Assembly (NCBI RefSeq): GCF_033807575.1 | Contig: NC_084705.1 | Span: forward strand, 11,030,019-11,094,018 | DNA length: 64,000 bases | Direction: 5' to 3' | DNA from: Cydia pomonella | Taxonomy: Eukaryota; Arthropoda; Insecta; Lepidoptera; Tortricidae | Shown: in pieces, positions 20,336 to 30,899 of the stretch | How the letters are laid out: each line of letters opens with the position of its first letter | Position numbering within the stretch: position 1 is the stretch's first letter | The notes under the pieces: generated by a model | What the model saw: only the letters and a program-made list of their open reading frames with translations | Told to the model about the DNA's origin: nothing | The model's database searches: none | Translations under genes and position numbers: made by a program

Positions 20336-20834
20336 TTTTATTGTGTGTTCTTTGTAATCTATCTTTAATTAGCATCGCTTGTTTTCTTTGTTGGTTGTGC
20401 CTTATTGCTCATTAGGCGGCGTGTACACGTGTATTATTTATGACGAGGCATGTTGAATTGAACAACTTGAAGCTTATTTTCTTCTAATACAATTTAGGCT
20501 GTACTCAAACTTTTGTTTAGAGTATAATTATCGAAAAAACGAGAAGAATTTATTTATTGAAATTGAACTATTTATGTCAGGTATTATACCTATATATGTA
20601 AGATTAGTTACAAATTTTCTTAAAGACTGTGTTAGTAACTTAGTATCCACAGTATATTTATTACATTCATTATAAATAAATAATCACATATAAAATTAAA
20701 AATAAAACATTGTTATTAAATAATTAACTAGTATAATACATCAATTAAATTAATACCACATTTAAAATCAAGTTAAAATCAAAATTAAAATCAGATTAAA
20801 TACAGTATAAAAATAAAATGTCAGCAGCAGCATG
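20336..20834. other. AT-rich; 3' UTR of the LINE fragment on the right
   Basis: The right-hand part (about 20690-20834) is rich in AAAATTAAAATC repeats and probably represents the 3' UTR and tail of the minus-strand LINE fragment next to it. Nothing else seen. Confidence 0.4.
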
Positions 20835-21050
20835 TCATAAACCCATATGAATGTCATTCCATTTCTGCACAAAAGGACAGTCAAATTTGGATGATAATGC
20901 ATTCAGGAGCGCGCCGGGGCCGCCTGACAACCTGCGCATGAGAGACGCCACTCTCTTGCGGATGATGGCGTGGAACCCATCGGTGTGTGCGTCCGCAAAC
21001 ATACCCGATGCGCTGCAATGCCGCGGCAGCCTCAGCAGGGTCCATGCATT
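20835..21050 (-). pseudogene. Non-LTR retrotransposon ORF2 C-terminus (5'-truncated)
   Basis: The minus-strand frame reads LLRLPRHCSASGMFADAHTD, later FHAIIRKRVASLMRRL, and closes with FDCPFVQKW and a TGA at 20835-20837. LPRxCSASxMFA...RKRVASL...DCP is the C-terminal region of a jockey-like LINE common in Lepidoptera. GC content is far above the surroundings. The copy is truncated upstream near 21050, just before a SINE. Confidence 0.7.
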
Positions 21051-21101
21051 ATTAAATTATTATATTGTATGCACAGGACATTATATAAAAAAAAATATAT
21101 A

Positions 21102-21352
21102 TATTATAGGACATTATTACACAAACCGACTAAGTCCCACAGTAAGCTCAATAAGGCTTGTGTTGAGGGTACTTAGACAACGATATATATAATATATAAA
21201 TATTTATAAATACTTAAATACATAGAAAACACCCATGACTCAGGAACAACCATCCATGCTCATCACACAAATAAATGCCCTTACCAGGATTTGAACCCGG
21301 GACCATCGGCTTCATAGGCAGGGTCACTACCCACGAGGCCAGACCGGTCGTC
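21102..21352 (-). mobile_element. tRNA-derived SINE, copy 5
   Basis: Full reverse copy, from ATTATAGGACATTATTACAC at the 3' end, through the B-box complement GGATTTGAACCCG, to the head complement GGCCAGACCGGTCGTC. It sits next to a 5'-truncated LINE fragment of the same orientation. Confidence 0.88.
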
Positions 21353-21483
21353 AAAGTCACATTATATGACCACTGTATATAATTCGTCCATAGGGTTCAG
21401 GTGTAAAATGACTGGCAGAATGCCAGAATTTATTTGATGGATTGAAAATAAACGATCAGTGTGGCTACCACCAGTTCGGCACT

Positions 21484-21601
21484 GACATAAACGCTATCGA
21501 GAACGTAACTTACTTTATATGCATCTCGCTTGTACTCGCGTATAAGTGCGAGCGCGATGTATAGAAAGTAAATTACGTTCTCGATAGCGTATAATTATGT
21601 C
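21484..21601. mobile_element. Palindromic MITE, GACATAAACGCTATCGAG family
   Basis: The left arm GACATAAACGCTATCGAGAA and the right arm TTCTCGATAGCGTATAATTA are inverted, with the inner pair CGTAACTTACTTT/AAAGTAAATTACG. The centre has TCTCGCTTGTACTCGCG. Non-coding, about 118 bp. Confidence 0.6.
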
Positions 21602-21639
21602 TGTTTTGACACTGTCAGTGACTCATGGTACGGGTAAAG

Positions 21640-21815
21640 GAAAAAAAAGAAATTTTATAAAGCCTAACCAGTAATATATGATCACGCGCCATATTGCGGA
21701 ATTTCATTGGAACTAAATTTTTCATACTAAACTGAACTGTCACCCTATACATGAGAATAACAGCGAGCGCCCTCCTGACAATGAACATATATTTCTGGTC
21801 GGGATTTAACATTGT
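21640..21815 (-). mobile_element. Dispersed repeat shared with 49305-49440
   Basis: On the minus strand it reads TCCCGACCAGAAATATATG, TGTCAGGAGGGCGCTCGCTG, GTATAGGGTGACAGTTCAGT, matching the plus strand at 49305-49440 in order. The flank AGTAATATATGATCA is inverted against ATATATGTTC at the other end. Probably a MITE. Confidence 0.55.
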
Positions 21816-22541
21816 CGCTACTCAATTTGACATTGACATTAACATTGATTCTTTATATTTTTATTAGTATTCGAAATAACTAAAATCATATTTACATACA
21901 TGTTTGTTGTTCGTATAAGGAAATTGATATTGAATAAAGACGTTTGTCAAGTTCGATATAAGTAGGTAAACAGAGAAATGCCAACTACATCAATTCAGAA
22001 GTCGTTCGTCTTTATTGCACCTGCTGTGATATTCAAAATGTCCCGGCTTTTCATGGAGTTATGTAAAAAGTAACTAATTGTATAACATGTAGGTACGTAG
22101 ATAACGATTGTAAATTTCTATTTAATTCTGGATTCCACTGTACAAAAAAGACATGGCTAGTATATAAGGCTTCTTTATTCCTAAGGATTAATAGGTTGCT
22201 TACCAACGGATAAAAGCCACCCATTAGTGACTAGATATTTTGAAGCGCGAACGGAGTTAAAGCGCCAATATTTCGAGTCAGAAATGGCTGCTTTCACCAC
22301 TAACAATTTAAATTTTTGTTAAAATGTAATCAGTAAAAAAACTCTTCGTCTCTCCTGAATTCCTTCACCCTCTGTATTATGATGAACTAACAATGCTTAA
22401 CACAACTGTTGTGACAGGTTACCAGCGTAGTTAAATAAGGACCTCTCGATTTAATTAGGCGGTAGCACGGACTTAGAAAATAATCGGCGGTAGACGCTCC
22501 CGTCTGGCTACTGCGTAAACTGCGTTACACTTTTTAGGGCA

Positions 22542-22691
22542 TCAGGCTGCGTACCAACGTGCCAATCATTACGCTCCGTGGCGTAGCGTAGTCATCTCGC
22601 TCTATCACTCTTTCATATTAGTGCGACAGTGACAGTTGCGTTTCGTTCGCTACGGAGCGTTAACGATTGGCACATTGGCTACGCGCCCTGG
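22542..22691. mobile_element. MITE, GGTGCGTAG family, copy 2
   Basis: Inverted ends GGCTGCGTACC/GGCTACGCGCC and inner arms GTGCCAATCATTACGCTCCG against CGGAGCGTTAACGATTGGCA. Middle CTCTATCACTCTTTCATATT, as in the other copies (reversed). Confidence 0.7.
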
Positions 22692-22774
22692 TGATTTTTC
22701 TGGTGGTGCTTCAATATACACGGTGCTCACGAGGAACCCGAAAGATTTGAACAGTGTATTCCAGTTGCTGTAGC

Positions 22775-22866
22775 TTGCTTGCATCTTACTACTTGTCACT
22801 ATGCCTGTCACGATCTAACAAATAGGTAAGTGCGAAAGTGACAAGTGATAAAATAGTACGGCTAAA
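22775..22866. mobile_element. Palindromic MITE, GTGACAGG family, short copy
   Basis: TTACTACTTGTCACTATGCC and GAAAGTGACAAGTGATAAAA form the arms. The interior GTAAGTGCGAAAGTGAC matches 14614-14730 reversed. The ends are degraded. Confidence 0.5.
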
Positions 22867-22867
22867 A

Positions 22868-23420
22868 TAGCTGTTAGTACGATCGACGCAAACGTGGCCC
22901 ACGGCATTAACACCGGTTGGATGAAGTGGCGAGAGCTCTTGGGTGTGCTTTGCGACAGTAGAATGCCGGTTCGTGTAAAGGGAAAGGTGTATAAAACCAC
23001 AGTCCACCCTGCCCTAATTTATGGTGCCGAATGCTGGCCCATGAAAATGGTCCACACCACAAAGGCTGAGATCGGCCGCAGGTGTCACCCTCGCCGACAG
23101 GGTAAGGAATAAGCAATACGTGGAAGTTTTTAAGATCCGCCCTATCGAAGAAAAACTACCCAAAACGCGTCTTAGGTGGTATGGACATGTAATGAGAAGG
23201 CCTGAAGAGCATGTGACCCGGTAAGTCCTTGACATATGTACCAGTCCGAGGAATTACGGCAGACCCTACTCGACTTCGATTTCCGTCATCAACAGTGACC
23301 TGAAGACAGCCCAACCAAATGACTCGACGACTCAGAACCGACGTGTCTGGCGACTAAGGACGAGGAGAGCCGACCCCAAGTGAAATGCGATAAGGCTAAG
23401 CAGAGAAGAAGAAGAAGACT
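22868..23420 (+). pseudogene. RTE-type LINE reverse transcriptase C-terminal region, broken
   Basis: Frame 1 (22868-23080) contains GINTGWMKWRELLGVLCDSR, then PVRVKGKVYKTTVHPALIYG and AECW. After a short deletion a second frame contains GVTLADRVRN, RLRWYGHVMRRPEEHV, and a further degraded part ends with VWRLRTRRADPK. This order (WLKWRE..GVLCD..K, YGxECW, RLRWYGHVxRR, RRADP) is the standard C-terminal half of RTE-type reverse transcriptases. A (GAA)n tail (23405-23418) closes it, as usual for RTE. A related fragment starts at 63822. It is dead: at least one frameshift and stops near 23224. Confidence 0.85.
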
Positions 23421-23580
23421 AAATGGAATTTTAGAATTCCTCGCGAGTCGATGATCAAACAAAATGGAATTTTAGAATTCCTTGTGTTTCGATGGTTGAC
23501 TAAGTGAAATACAAAATTCCTTATAGTTCGAATAGTCGGACAGCGAGGAATTCAAATTTCTTGTCCTTTGAAATGTCGGA
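23421..23580 (+). repeat. Degenerate ~40-bp tandem repeat after the LINE tail
   Basis: Four successive units: AAATGGAATTTTAGAATTCC twice nearly intact (23423 and 23465), then AGTGAAATACAAAATTCCTT and GCGAGGAATTCAAATTTCTT, each followed by a TCGA/TTCGAA-containing spacer and GAC. Confidence 0.55.
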
Positions 23581-24121
23581 CTCGGACATGGCTGTCGAAC
23601 TACGTAGCTGGAGGGACAAATTCAACAACACGTAGGGTTTCCCTTTGCGGTGGGTGCAATTAGCAGATAGCTTGGTCAGTGAAAGCACGCGGAAGCCACT
23701 GCACTGAATCTATTCCCACTGCTTAACTAACGCAGCACTTGTTTGTCTAACGCTAACCAATTCGACTCGTGACTCTCTAAATCCAAGACAAATGCGCTTA
23801 ATTGAATTTTAATGCGACCACTACCACTGTGCACTGCTTTGAACTGCCTGTAAATTTTCAGAGTTCTTGAGTTCTGTTAAAAAAAAAACAGACCGGCGGC
23901 ACGCAATACGCTATATAGGAAGTATGTAGCCGTGCAGACGCAGCAGACGGTGTGGCTTGGCGTGTCGCCTGGCGTTTACCTGGACTCGTACGTTAGAGAC
24001 ACCTTTTCAAGTGCTGCTCGTTATTTGACAGAAAATACATAGCTTCTATGTCAAAAACTGAAAATTCCTTAATCCACTACAGTCACGGGATAAAATCCTT
24101 AAAATGAAGTAGAAACTATAA
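23581..24121. other. No gene recognised
   Basis: GC-richer patch at 23890-24000 without a frame that looks coding. Confidence 0.35.
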
Positions 24122-24261
24122 CCCCCTTATTCATAAACGTGAACTAAAGTTACGATGCCGTTGATCATCGTTTGTCCCTTTCCGACGTATTGGTATGATG
24201 GAAAGGGACAAACGATTATTAGCGGCATCGTAACTTTGGTTCACGTTTATGAATAAGGGGG
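24122..24261. mobile_element. Palindromic MITE with CCCCCTTATTCATAAACG ends
   Basis: 140 bp with long inverted arms (CCCCCTTATTCATAAACGTG against CACGTTTATGAATAAGGGGG, plus AAAGTTACGATGCCG and AACGAT inner arms). It is flanked by TAA at 24119-24121 and 24262-24264. A TWA-type 3-bp duplication would suit PIF/Harbinger, though three bases could be chance. Confidence 0.7.
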
Positions 24262-24545
24262 TAAGTTCTTTAAATAAAAAGTCTTAAAACATTTTTTGTT
24301 TTGAAAATAAAAAAAGAGGAAATCCTAACTTTTCATTGTGTTAACAACATACTAAAAATCACGGAGAATGGAAAATATTTAGAAGTGGAAAAACGTTTTC
24401 TCTTTTTGTATGGACGATCACGTGGTATCTTCCCTCGTAATGTATGGTCAGGGTCATGGTCGTTAACGACATTTAGAAATGCAATGCAATGAAGCTAATA
24501 AATACGCAAGTAAGTAGGTTTAGCACTGATTGACTAGCACGTTAT

Positions 24546-24807
24546 AAATAAATAAATATTATAGGACATTATTACACAAATTGACTAAGTCCCACAGTAA
24601 GCTCAATAAGGCTTGTGTTGAGGGTACTTAGACAACGATATATATAATATATAAATATCTATAAATACTTAAATACATAGAAAACACCCATGACTCAGGA
24701 ACAAATATCCATGCTCATCACACAAATACATGCCCTTACCAGGATTTGAACCCGGGACCATCAGCTTCGTAGGCAGGGTCACTACCCACTAGGCCAAACC
24801 GGTCGTC
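24546..24807 (-). mobile_element. tRNA-derived SINE, copy 6
   Basis: Full reverse copy, close to copy 5 in sequence. It ends with the head complement GGCCAAACCGGTCGTC and has an AAATAAATAAAT tail on the left. Confidence 0.88.
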
Positions 24808-25319
24808 GTCGGTTATTATTTCGCGGATTAACAAAGTACCTAATATTTTTGTTTGGTCTGGATTTGTTTTGTCAGTTGTCAAAAGTAAAATTTTCGGTTA
24901 AAATAATGTCACTGTTGAAAACTGACACAACAACCTGTTAATCAGAATATGCCTCCGGGTATTGTCTAGATTCGCTATTTAGTTGCCTGCCGTACACACG
25001 ATTGGGGCATAATTTCTATACCTACTGATCTTTTGGCGTCTCAACAATGCATGCATGAGGCATTGGACGCATGTATGCAAGTACGTTCCGAAAATACACC
25101 GATTGTTGCGCGTCCGATATTGCCCCTTCACTCAGTTGAGGCGTTTGTTTGTCGTACTTACGCGTTGGTAGTAGCAGTCGAGGAAGTTGAGGAAAGCACT
25201 TAGAATTTGCTGACCACTGACCGCTGAATTAAATCGATTATATCGAGTTATTTATGAATCGTGCACCGACGTATGCAAAAACACAGTAGGCACTTGTTTA
25301 GGTTCTTATGCGTTGTAAC
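24808..25319. other. No gene recognised
   Basis: Nothing supported. ATGCATGCATGAGGCATTGG and nearby ATGCATG-like motifs are unremarkable. Confidence 0.35.
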
Positions 25320-25340
25320 AAGAGAGAGAGAGAGAGAGAG
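25320..25340. repeat. (GA)n microsatellite
   Basis: About ten AG/GA units, uninterrupted. Confidence 0.95.
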
Positions 25341-25365
25341 TTGATTTAGGGTATATTTTTTATAA

Positions 25366-25497
25366 TAATAATAATAAATATTCTTTATTGTACACCACAT
25401 ATGGAAAAGGAGAATACAAAGAGAACGCAAATTACAATTAGGTAACAACAGGCGGTCTTATCGCTAAAAAGCGATCTCTTACAGACAACCTTTATAT
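25366..25497 (-). pseudogene. LINE 3' UTR remnant
   Basis: On the minus strand: GTAAGAGATCGCTTTTTAGC, GATAAGACCGCCTGTTGTTACC, then GTACAATAAAGAATATTTAT running into an (ATT)n tail. This is a 3' end often seen on lepidopteran RTE-like retrotransposons, with an AATAAA signal and a simple-repeat tail. No coding part remains. Confidence 0.6.
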
Positions 25498-25499
25498 TA

Positions 25500-26253
25500 T
25501 ATTCATGACTTTTATTTTATACTATTAGTACTTATATTTATGTTTTCTTATTTTTTGAAACTACTTTGTTAGTAGGTAAGTACAAAGAAATGCCTTATGT
25601 AATTTATTCGACACTATAGACCCAAACATTTATTAACTAACCAATGTATTTAACCAATTACGTTTAAAAAACTTATACAACTTACCTCGAAAATACAATG
25701 TAAACAATTTTCTGCCAGATTATTCTTTACAACAATGAAATATGAAGCTAGAGTTTTGGTCACAAAATATTAATTTCCCGAGGCGCTCAAAGGCGGCTGA
25801 AATTACTTAGCCTTGTTATGGGGGCGATATAATCTAAAACGTCTAAAAGTTACGGGGTATTTATACTGAAGTTACCAACCACCAACAAAGGCTAAAAGGG
25901 GTAAAATGTTCTTATTCATATTAATAAATGCAATTTACTATGGTTTAATATTTAAATTGTATAATCATATTTATATGATTTACCATGGTTGACGAAAATG
26001 TTATAAGACAATTGTTTTTTGACAAAGTAGTAAGTATCTTTACTTATAAGTATTTCGGTAATCGTTTGGTGATTAGATTTTGGTGACAGATACATTATTT
26101 TTATAGTAAAGTAAAAGTGCAATACAAAAAATACATTGTAGGACTGTTGGTCTAGGTGTAGGTACAACTAAGCCGTTTCTAGTCAAGATTTAGACTATTG
26201 CTACTTATTTTCTGAGTAATGGCGTGAAAAATTACTAATTAAACTTAAAACTT
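25500..26253. other. No gene recognised
   Basis: AT-rich; the 71-codon minus frame at 25952-26167 has no motif. Confidence 0.35.
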
Positions 26254-26388
26254 TATCTGTTCATTGATTACATTCCACTACATTGTTATGGATTTTCTTT
26301 GTTAAGGTAAATCAATATTAGGTATCTGTTCATTGATTACATTCCACTACATTGTTATGGATTTTCTTTGTTAAGGTAAATCAATATT
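26254..26388. repeat. Perfect 69-bp tandem duplication
   Basis: The unit starting TATCTGTTCATTGATTACAT is present twice with period 69 (26254-26322 and 26323-26388), and the 66 bases of overlap are identical. There is no sign of a transposon. A recent local duplication or an assembly artefact. Confidence 0.9.
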
Positions 26389-26840
26389 CTTTGCGATTCC
26401 AATACCTAACTACTGCCATATAGACTGTCGATGAAATTTTGAGTTGCTCGATTATGTATATATATAAATTAATGCCTTTTTTATTACCAAATGTTACGTA
26501 CTTATCAGTCAAATAATATTATGTAGGTTACCTAGTTTAATTTCTGCACTTTTTGTTATTATTGGCATGTGTATAAAACGGTGGTGGGCAAACTTTCTTC
26601 ATGGGGGGCCATAAAATTAAAAAAAATCCGAGGAGGGCCGGAATCTTATACTATAAGATATATGAATGAACCTTATGAGACTATCTTTAGTATGTTTCTG
26701 AATTGCCAAATACAGTTAACAGTAGAAAAGTGCGAATTTATATTTTCCGACAAAGCGTGTGCTGGAGCCGACACTGACAGCTCGATAGGTTTTTCACGTG
26801 GTGATAATTTTAGTTACTGTTAACAATATAAATTGATATT
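26389..26840. other. No gene recognised
   Basis: GGTGGTGGGCAAACTTTC at about 26579 recalls a hAT subterminus, but no partner end is visible. The 84-codon frame over it is not protein-like. Confidence 0.3.
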
Positions 26841-26858
26841 ATTTAATATCGGACATCG

Positions 26859-27184
26859 TAAGCGCTGGTGGCCTAGCGGTAAGAGCGTGCGACTTGCAAT
26901 CCGGAGGTCGCGGGTTCAACAAACCCCGGCTCGTACCAATGAGTTTTTCGGAACTTATGTACGAAATATCATTTGATATTTACCAGTCGCTTTTCAGTGA
27001 AGGAAAACATCGTGAGGAAACCGGATTAATCCCAACTAGGCCTAGTTTACCCTCTGGGTTGGAAGGGCATTCGCTTTCGTACAAACTGGTGCCTACGCCA
27101 AATCTTGGGATTACTTGTCAAGCGGACCCCAGGCTCCCATGAGCCGTGGCAATATGCCGGGAGAACGCGAGGAAGTAGAAGGAG
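26859..27184 (+). mobile_element. Second tRNA-derived SINE family, with 18-bp target duplication
   Basis: The head GGTGGCCTAGCGGTAAGAGC (A box) and GCGGGTTCAACAAACCCCG (B box with a three-base insertion against GGTTCAAACC) is tRNA-like, with an anticodon-loop equivalent around TTGCAAT. The body includes GAGTTTTTCGGAACTTATGT, CATCGTGAGGAAACCGG and GGACCCCAGGCTCCCATGAG. It is flanked by perfect ATTTAATATCGGACATCG repeats at 26841-26858 and 27185-27202, proving a discrete target-primed insertion. I know this family as one of the most common lepidopteran SINEs. Confidence 0.92.
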
Positions 27185-27202
27185 ATTTAATATCGGACAT
27201 CG

Positions 27203-28219
27203 AATTGCGGATGCAGGATATACTTACATATACAATGACACCGGTATACGACGACTCCGTCTATATGAAATATGATTTTATAGCTACACACCGACCATCG
27301 CTTTTTGAACAAATGCAAACTTTTACTTAAGATAAAAATAATGGCTCAAATATCCGATCTCTGGTGATGACTACTCAATTAAAAAAATATTCCTAAGGGG
27401 ACGCCCCGAAATAAATTCTATTTGCGAGTTCTGCGCTTCTTTAAATAGGCGTTCCTCTTTTATTCATTTCAATTATAAAATTATTGTCCTTTTGTGTCAG
27501 CTGGCAGCTTGACATAACATAACGAATGAGTAGGTACCCATTTGTCGGTAAGCGTTGAAACCGCCTCTACCAAAGTCAAAATTTGTAGTTAGAATGGTCA
27601 AGGAAGTTATGTACAATATTGCTAGAATATTCTACTAAGCCTTTGTAATCCGTTACAAGGTGTAGGTGCGCTTCCCGGAATACAGGATATTATGATACAC
27701 ATTAATTTAAGCATACCATATCTAAGATATATAAATCCTTTATTCTGCCCTACTACGCATAACAAGTATTTCAACTTTGAATGACATTCGAAAACACATT
27801 CAATTGTTTATCGGATTCTCGCGCAATAAATTCCAAGATCTAAGTAATTGGTTATTCAATGCTACTTACCAGCATCAGCAGCGTTATACCTATGTGGTTG
27901 AGCACAATAAAATTGCGCTCCATACTTGGAATTATTGCAATAAACAAATCAGCAGTTCTGTCTAAGATGCAGTAGTTACACAAAAACTGCATTTCTTTTT
28001 ATCTGCGTTACAAGACAAAGTACATTAATATAGGTAATGATCCAAGTTAATTACCCAAGAAATAACTAAGTATGGTAGCAACAAATGTCTCATTACTTAA
28101 CCGGACAAGACGTAATCGGTAACCATTGAATACAACGTAGCGTATCATTCATAAATCGGAAGCTATTAAAATACGAGCTCGATTGACGGGTATCGTTATC
28201 ACACGATACAAGTTGCCAG
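27203..28219. other. No gene recognised
   Basis: Short frames only; no repeats or splice-bounded exon that I would defend. Confidence 0.35.
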
Positions 28220-28913
28220 TTTTTTAGGGTTCCGTAGTCAACTAGGAACCCTTATAGTTTCGCCATGTCCGTCTGTCTGTCTGTCTGTCCGAGGCTTTGC
28301 TCCGTGGTCGTTAGTGCTAGAAAGCTGAAATTTGGCATGGATATATAAATCAATAAAGCCGACAAAGTCGTACAATAAAATCTAAAAATTTAATTTTTTT
28401 TAGGGTACCTCCCCTACACGTAAAGTGGGGGTGAAATTTTTTTTTCGCTTCAACCCTAGAGTGTGGGGTATCGTTGGAAAGGTCTTGCAAAGCTAATAGG
28501 GGTTTTCAAGAAATATTTTTTGATCGAGTGAATATATTCGGAGATAATCGCTCCGAAAGAAAAAAAAATGTGTCCCCCCCCCTCTAACTTTTGAACCATA
28601 GGTCCAAAAAATATGAAAAATATCGTGGAAGTAGAGCTTAAGAAAGACATTAAATGAAAACTATAGCGGACATGATCAGTTTAGCTGTTTTTGAGTTATC
28701 GCAAAAAGCTTTCCCTTCATAGTAAAAAGACTTACTTTAATTAGGTACTGATTATGTAAATTTGCCTATTTGTTTAACTCGGGTGAAAGGTACCGTTTCA
28801 TCTCTTGGTTAACAATTTACTATACTTTAAGCTCCAGTTTAGCTTATTGTGACGGAAGAGTAACTACGGAACCCTACACTGAGCGTGGCCCGACATGCTC
28901 TTGGCCGGTTTTT
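28220..28913 (+). mobile_element. Two-hairpin repeat, subfamily B, full copy
   Basis: Starts TTTTTTAGGGTTCCGTAGTC with the closing arm GGAACCC, then TTTCGCCATGTCCGTCTGTC, a short (GTCT)n and GAGGCTTTGCTCCG. The middle has a C tract (28577-28585) after AAAAAATGTGTCC. It ends CTACGGAACCCT, then CCGACATGCTCTTGGCCGG and a T run. It has no TIR and no coding capacity. The layout is shared with copies at 20095, 37677 and, more distantly, 39220, 52339, 53363, 57600 and 60109. Class unknown to me. Confidence 0.75.
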
Positions 28914-29430
28914 AGTTTTAGGTCGACTCCAAATGAGGCTACTTAATACCCTTTACATTCTTAAGTACCTTGCTGTCTCTATTGGCAGATTTAATTTAAT
29001 TAAAACTGGCTTCAATTTGACGAGACAGGGAAGTGTTCAGGGAGCACGCTGGCTTGAGATATTTGTATATAATGCATGTATCTTGCGTAATGCATGTAGA
29101 AGGAGTTGTTGAATTAGTCCCTTTGGTAGCAACATTACATTCCCCATCATTCACATTTTTTTGCCCTTCAAGCAATAATTAATTAAGGTCTACCAGGAAA
29201 GTCAATTTATATTTACAAATTAATTCTAAGAGCTTTATTAATGGGGTAATATTTCAAATGTTTTATCTAAAGATATCCATAAATACCGGATTTAGTAAAA
29301 GTTTAAAGGTGCCAATACAATTAGAAATCCCATAACAAGTGGCAAGGGCATTGCAGCATTGCGTCACTTGTCGTCAATATTGGTCGTCAAACGTGGAAAA
29401 AAAAATGTAACTTTGTTAGATGATAGTTGC
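28914..29430. other. No gene recognised
   Basis: A 75-codon frame overlaps the repeat end at 28885-29112 and is not protein-like. Confidence 0.35.
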
Positions 29431-29499
29431 ACAACCGGCTGACGATTTTTAATTCACAATAGCATCTATATTGTGAATTAAAAATCGTCAGCCGGTTGT
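29431..29499. repeat. Perfect hairpin, 31-bp arms, 7-base loop
   Basis: The left arm begins ACAACCGGCTGACGATTTTT and the right arm is its exact inverse; loop GCATCTA. A very young palindromic insertion or a structured element. No target duplication is evident. Confidence 0.9.
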
Positions 29500-30266
29500 A
29501 TAGCGATTGAAATATCTGGTCACATAAACAAGTAACTAAAACCTTTCAATGGAGCGGCGGCTGACGTCCACGAGGGTTCATTACAAATCGCCCTTAACCA
29601 CTTTACGAGTTATGGATTCCTGGAAATCTATTCCTGACTCGCGTGCTAGATCTACGGAGTTTGGGTGTCTAATGATCTTCTACTGTGGGGTGGTTACTAG
29701 TGTTACTATTTCGTTCATCTTATTAGTTTCAGCATAGCAACTAGAGTCATATGGACATCAATTTAGCTTACTTAGTTAAAATAATATTGTATAATATAAG
29801 TGTTTATAAAACACGGCAGATTATATCACAGTAATGAAAAAAAAAAAACTAAAGATACCAAAGACTACAATGTCGCTATTCTAATGACTGTTGCATGTTG
29901 TTATAACCTTAATTATGACTCGGATGGTATGAACATCATTGACGCGCGAAACCAAGCGTCTAACACAAAAGGATGCCTAACTTAGTTTAATCTGAATTGT
30001 ACAATTGTGGAATATGCCCTAATTAAGTATTATTATTCTTCGTCAGAAACTGAATACATGGGTAATAGGTACTTACTGATTTGTTGATTAGAAATTTATA
30101 AAATGAGTCAAATAGAGATCACGCAGTGAAAGAAAATGTGTTTGATTAAAAAAATGTGGTACTTACAATTTATTTGTGTGTGATGTGCATTTTAGGAATG
30201 GCGGCAGTTTGATATGTCAATGTTGAGCTTTATTATAATTTTAACTTGAGATATTTTCCGTTTCAG
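29500..30266. other. No gene recognised
   Basis: Frames at 29549-29737 and 29800-29985 lack motifs. Confidence 0.35.
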
Positions 30267-30372
30267 AATTTTATACGACTTTTCAATGTGGCCTCATTCG
30301 ACAATAAAGTTATACCACGCTTCAAGTATTATCTTATAATGAAGCCCACTTTTCGTGCGACTGTTTGTACTC
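30267..30372 (+). CDS. Weak internal exon candidate
   Basis: Preceded by a good acceptor (ATTTTCCGTTTCAG) and followed by a consensus donor (GTAAGTAG). One frame is open through all 106 bases (begins NFIRLFNVASFDNKV). It ends with one base of a codon, which would join in phase with the exon candidate at 38311. The composition is AT-rich and no domain is recognisable, so an open stretch of this length between chance splice sites is quite possible. Confidence 0.2.
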
Positions 30373-30612
30373 GTAAGTAGTAGGTTCTATAATTTAAGTC
30401 GCTTTTATATTAATCTTACGGAGAATAATCGAGAAGAACGACTTTCAACAGCGACATTTTAAACTAAAATAGCAGCTTTATGCTCAATGATAAAAAGTTT
30501 AGAAAAAATCGCCTGTAAGCAGTCTCAGGCAGCCTTAGGTATCCAAATGAGTTAAGTTAAAAAACCATACATGTTCGTATACGTCAGAAAACATGTCACA
30601 CGTAATTCAGAG

Positions 30613-30751
30613 CAGGGTACGTAGCCAGCATGCCAAACATTTACGCTCCGTACTTAGCGGACGAAACGCACTAATATGGAAGAGAAATAAAGAAAAATGA
30701 CTACGCTACGATACGTAGCGTTAACGATTGGCATGTTGGCTAAGCGCCCTG
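30613..30751. mobile_element. MITE, GGTGCGTAG family, copy 3
   Basis: CAGGGTACGTAGCCAGCATG at the left and CATGTTGGCTAAGCGCCCTG at the right are inverted. The inner pair is TTTACGCTCCG/TAGCGTTAACG. It shares its last bases with the next copy. Confidence 0.7.
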
Positions 30752-30896
30752 GGTGCGTAGACAAGCTGCCAATCGTTAACGCTCCTTAGCAAACGAAACG
30801 CTACTGTCTCTGTCGCACTAATACGGAAGAGTGATAGAGAGAGATAAGTACGCTAGGTACGGAGCGTGAACGATCGGCATCTTGTCTACGCACCAT
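30750..30896. mobile_element. MITE, GGTGCGTAG family, copy 4, abutting copy 3
   Basis: GGGTGCGTAGACAAGCTGCC opens and GGCATCTTGTCTACGCACC closes the copy. It starts in the very CCCTGGG that ends copy 3, so the two stand head to tail without a spacer. Confidence 0.75.
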
Positions 30897-30899
30897 GGT

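Noticed and set aside
26569..26823. hAT element with GGTGGTGGGCAAAC end
   Set aside because: Only one end-like motif, no partner end and no target duplication.
28220..28913. LTR or viral insertion
   Set aside because: No long terminal direct repeats, primer-binding site or coding frame; the copy belongs to the dispersed two-hairpin family.
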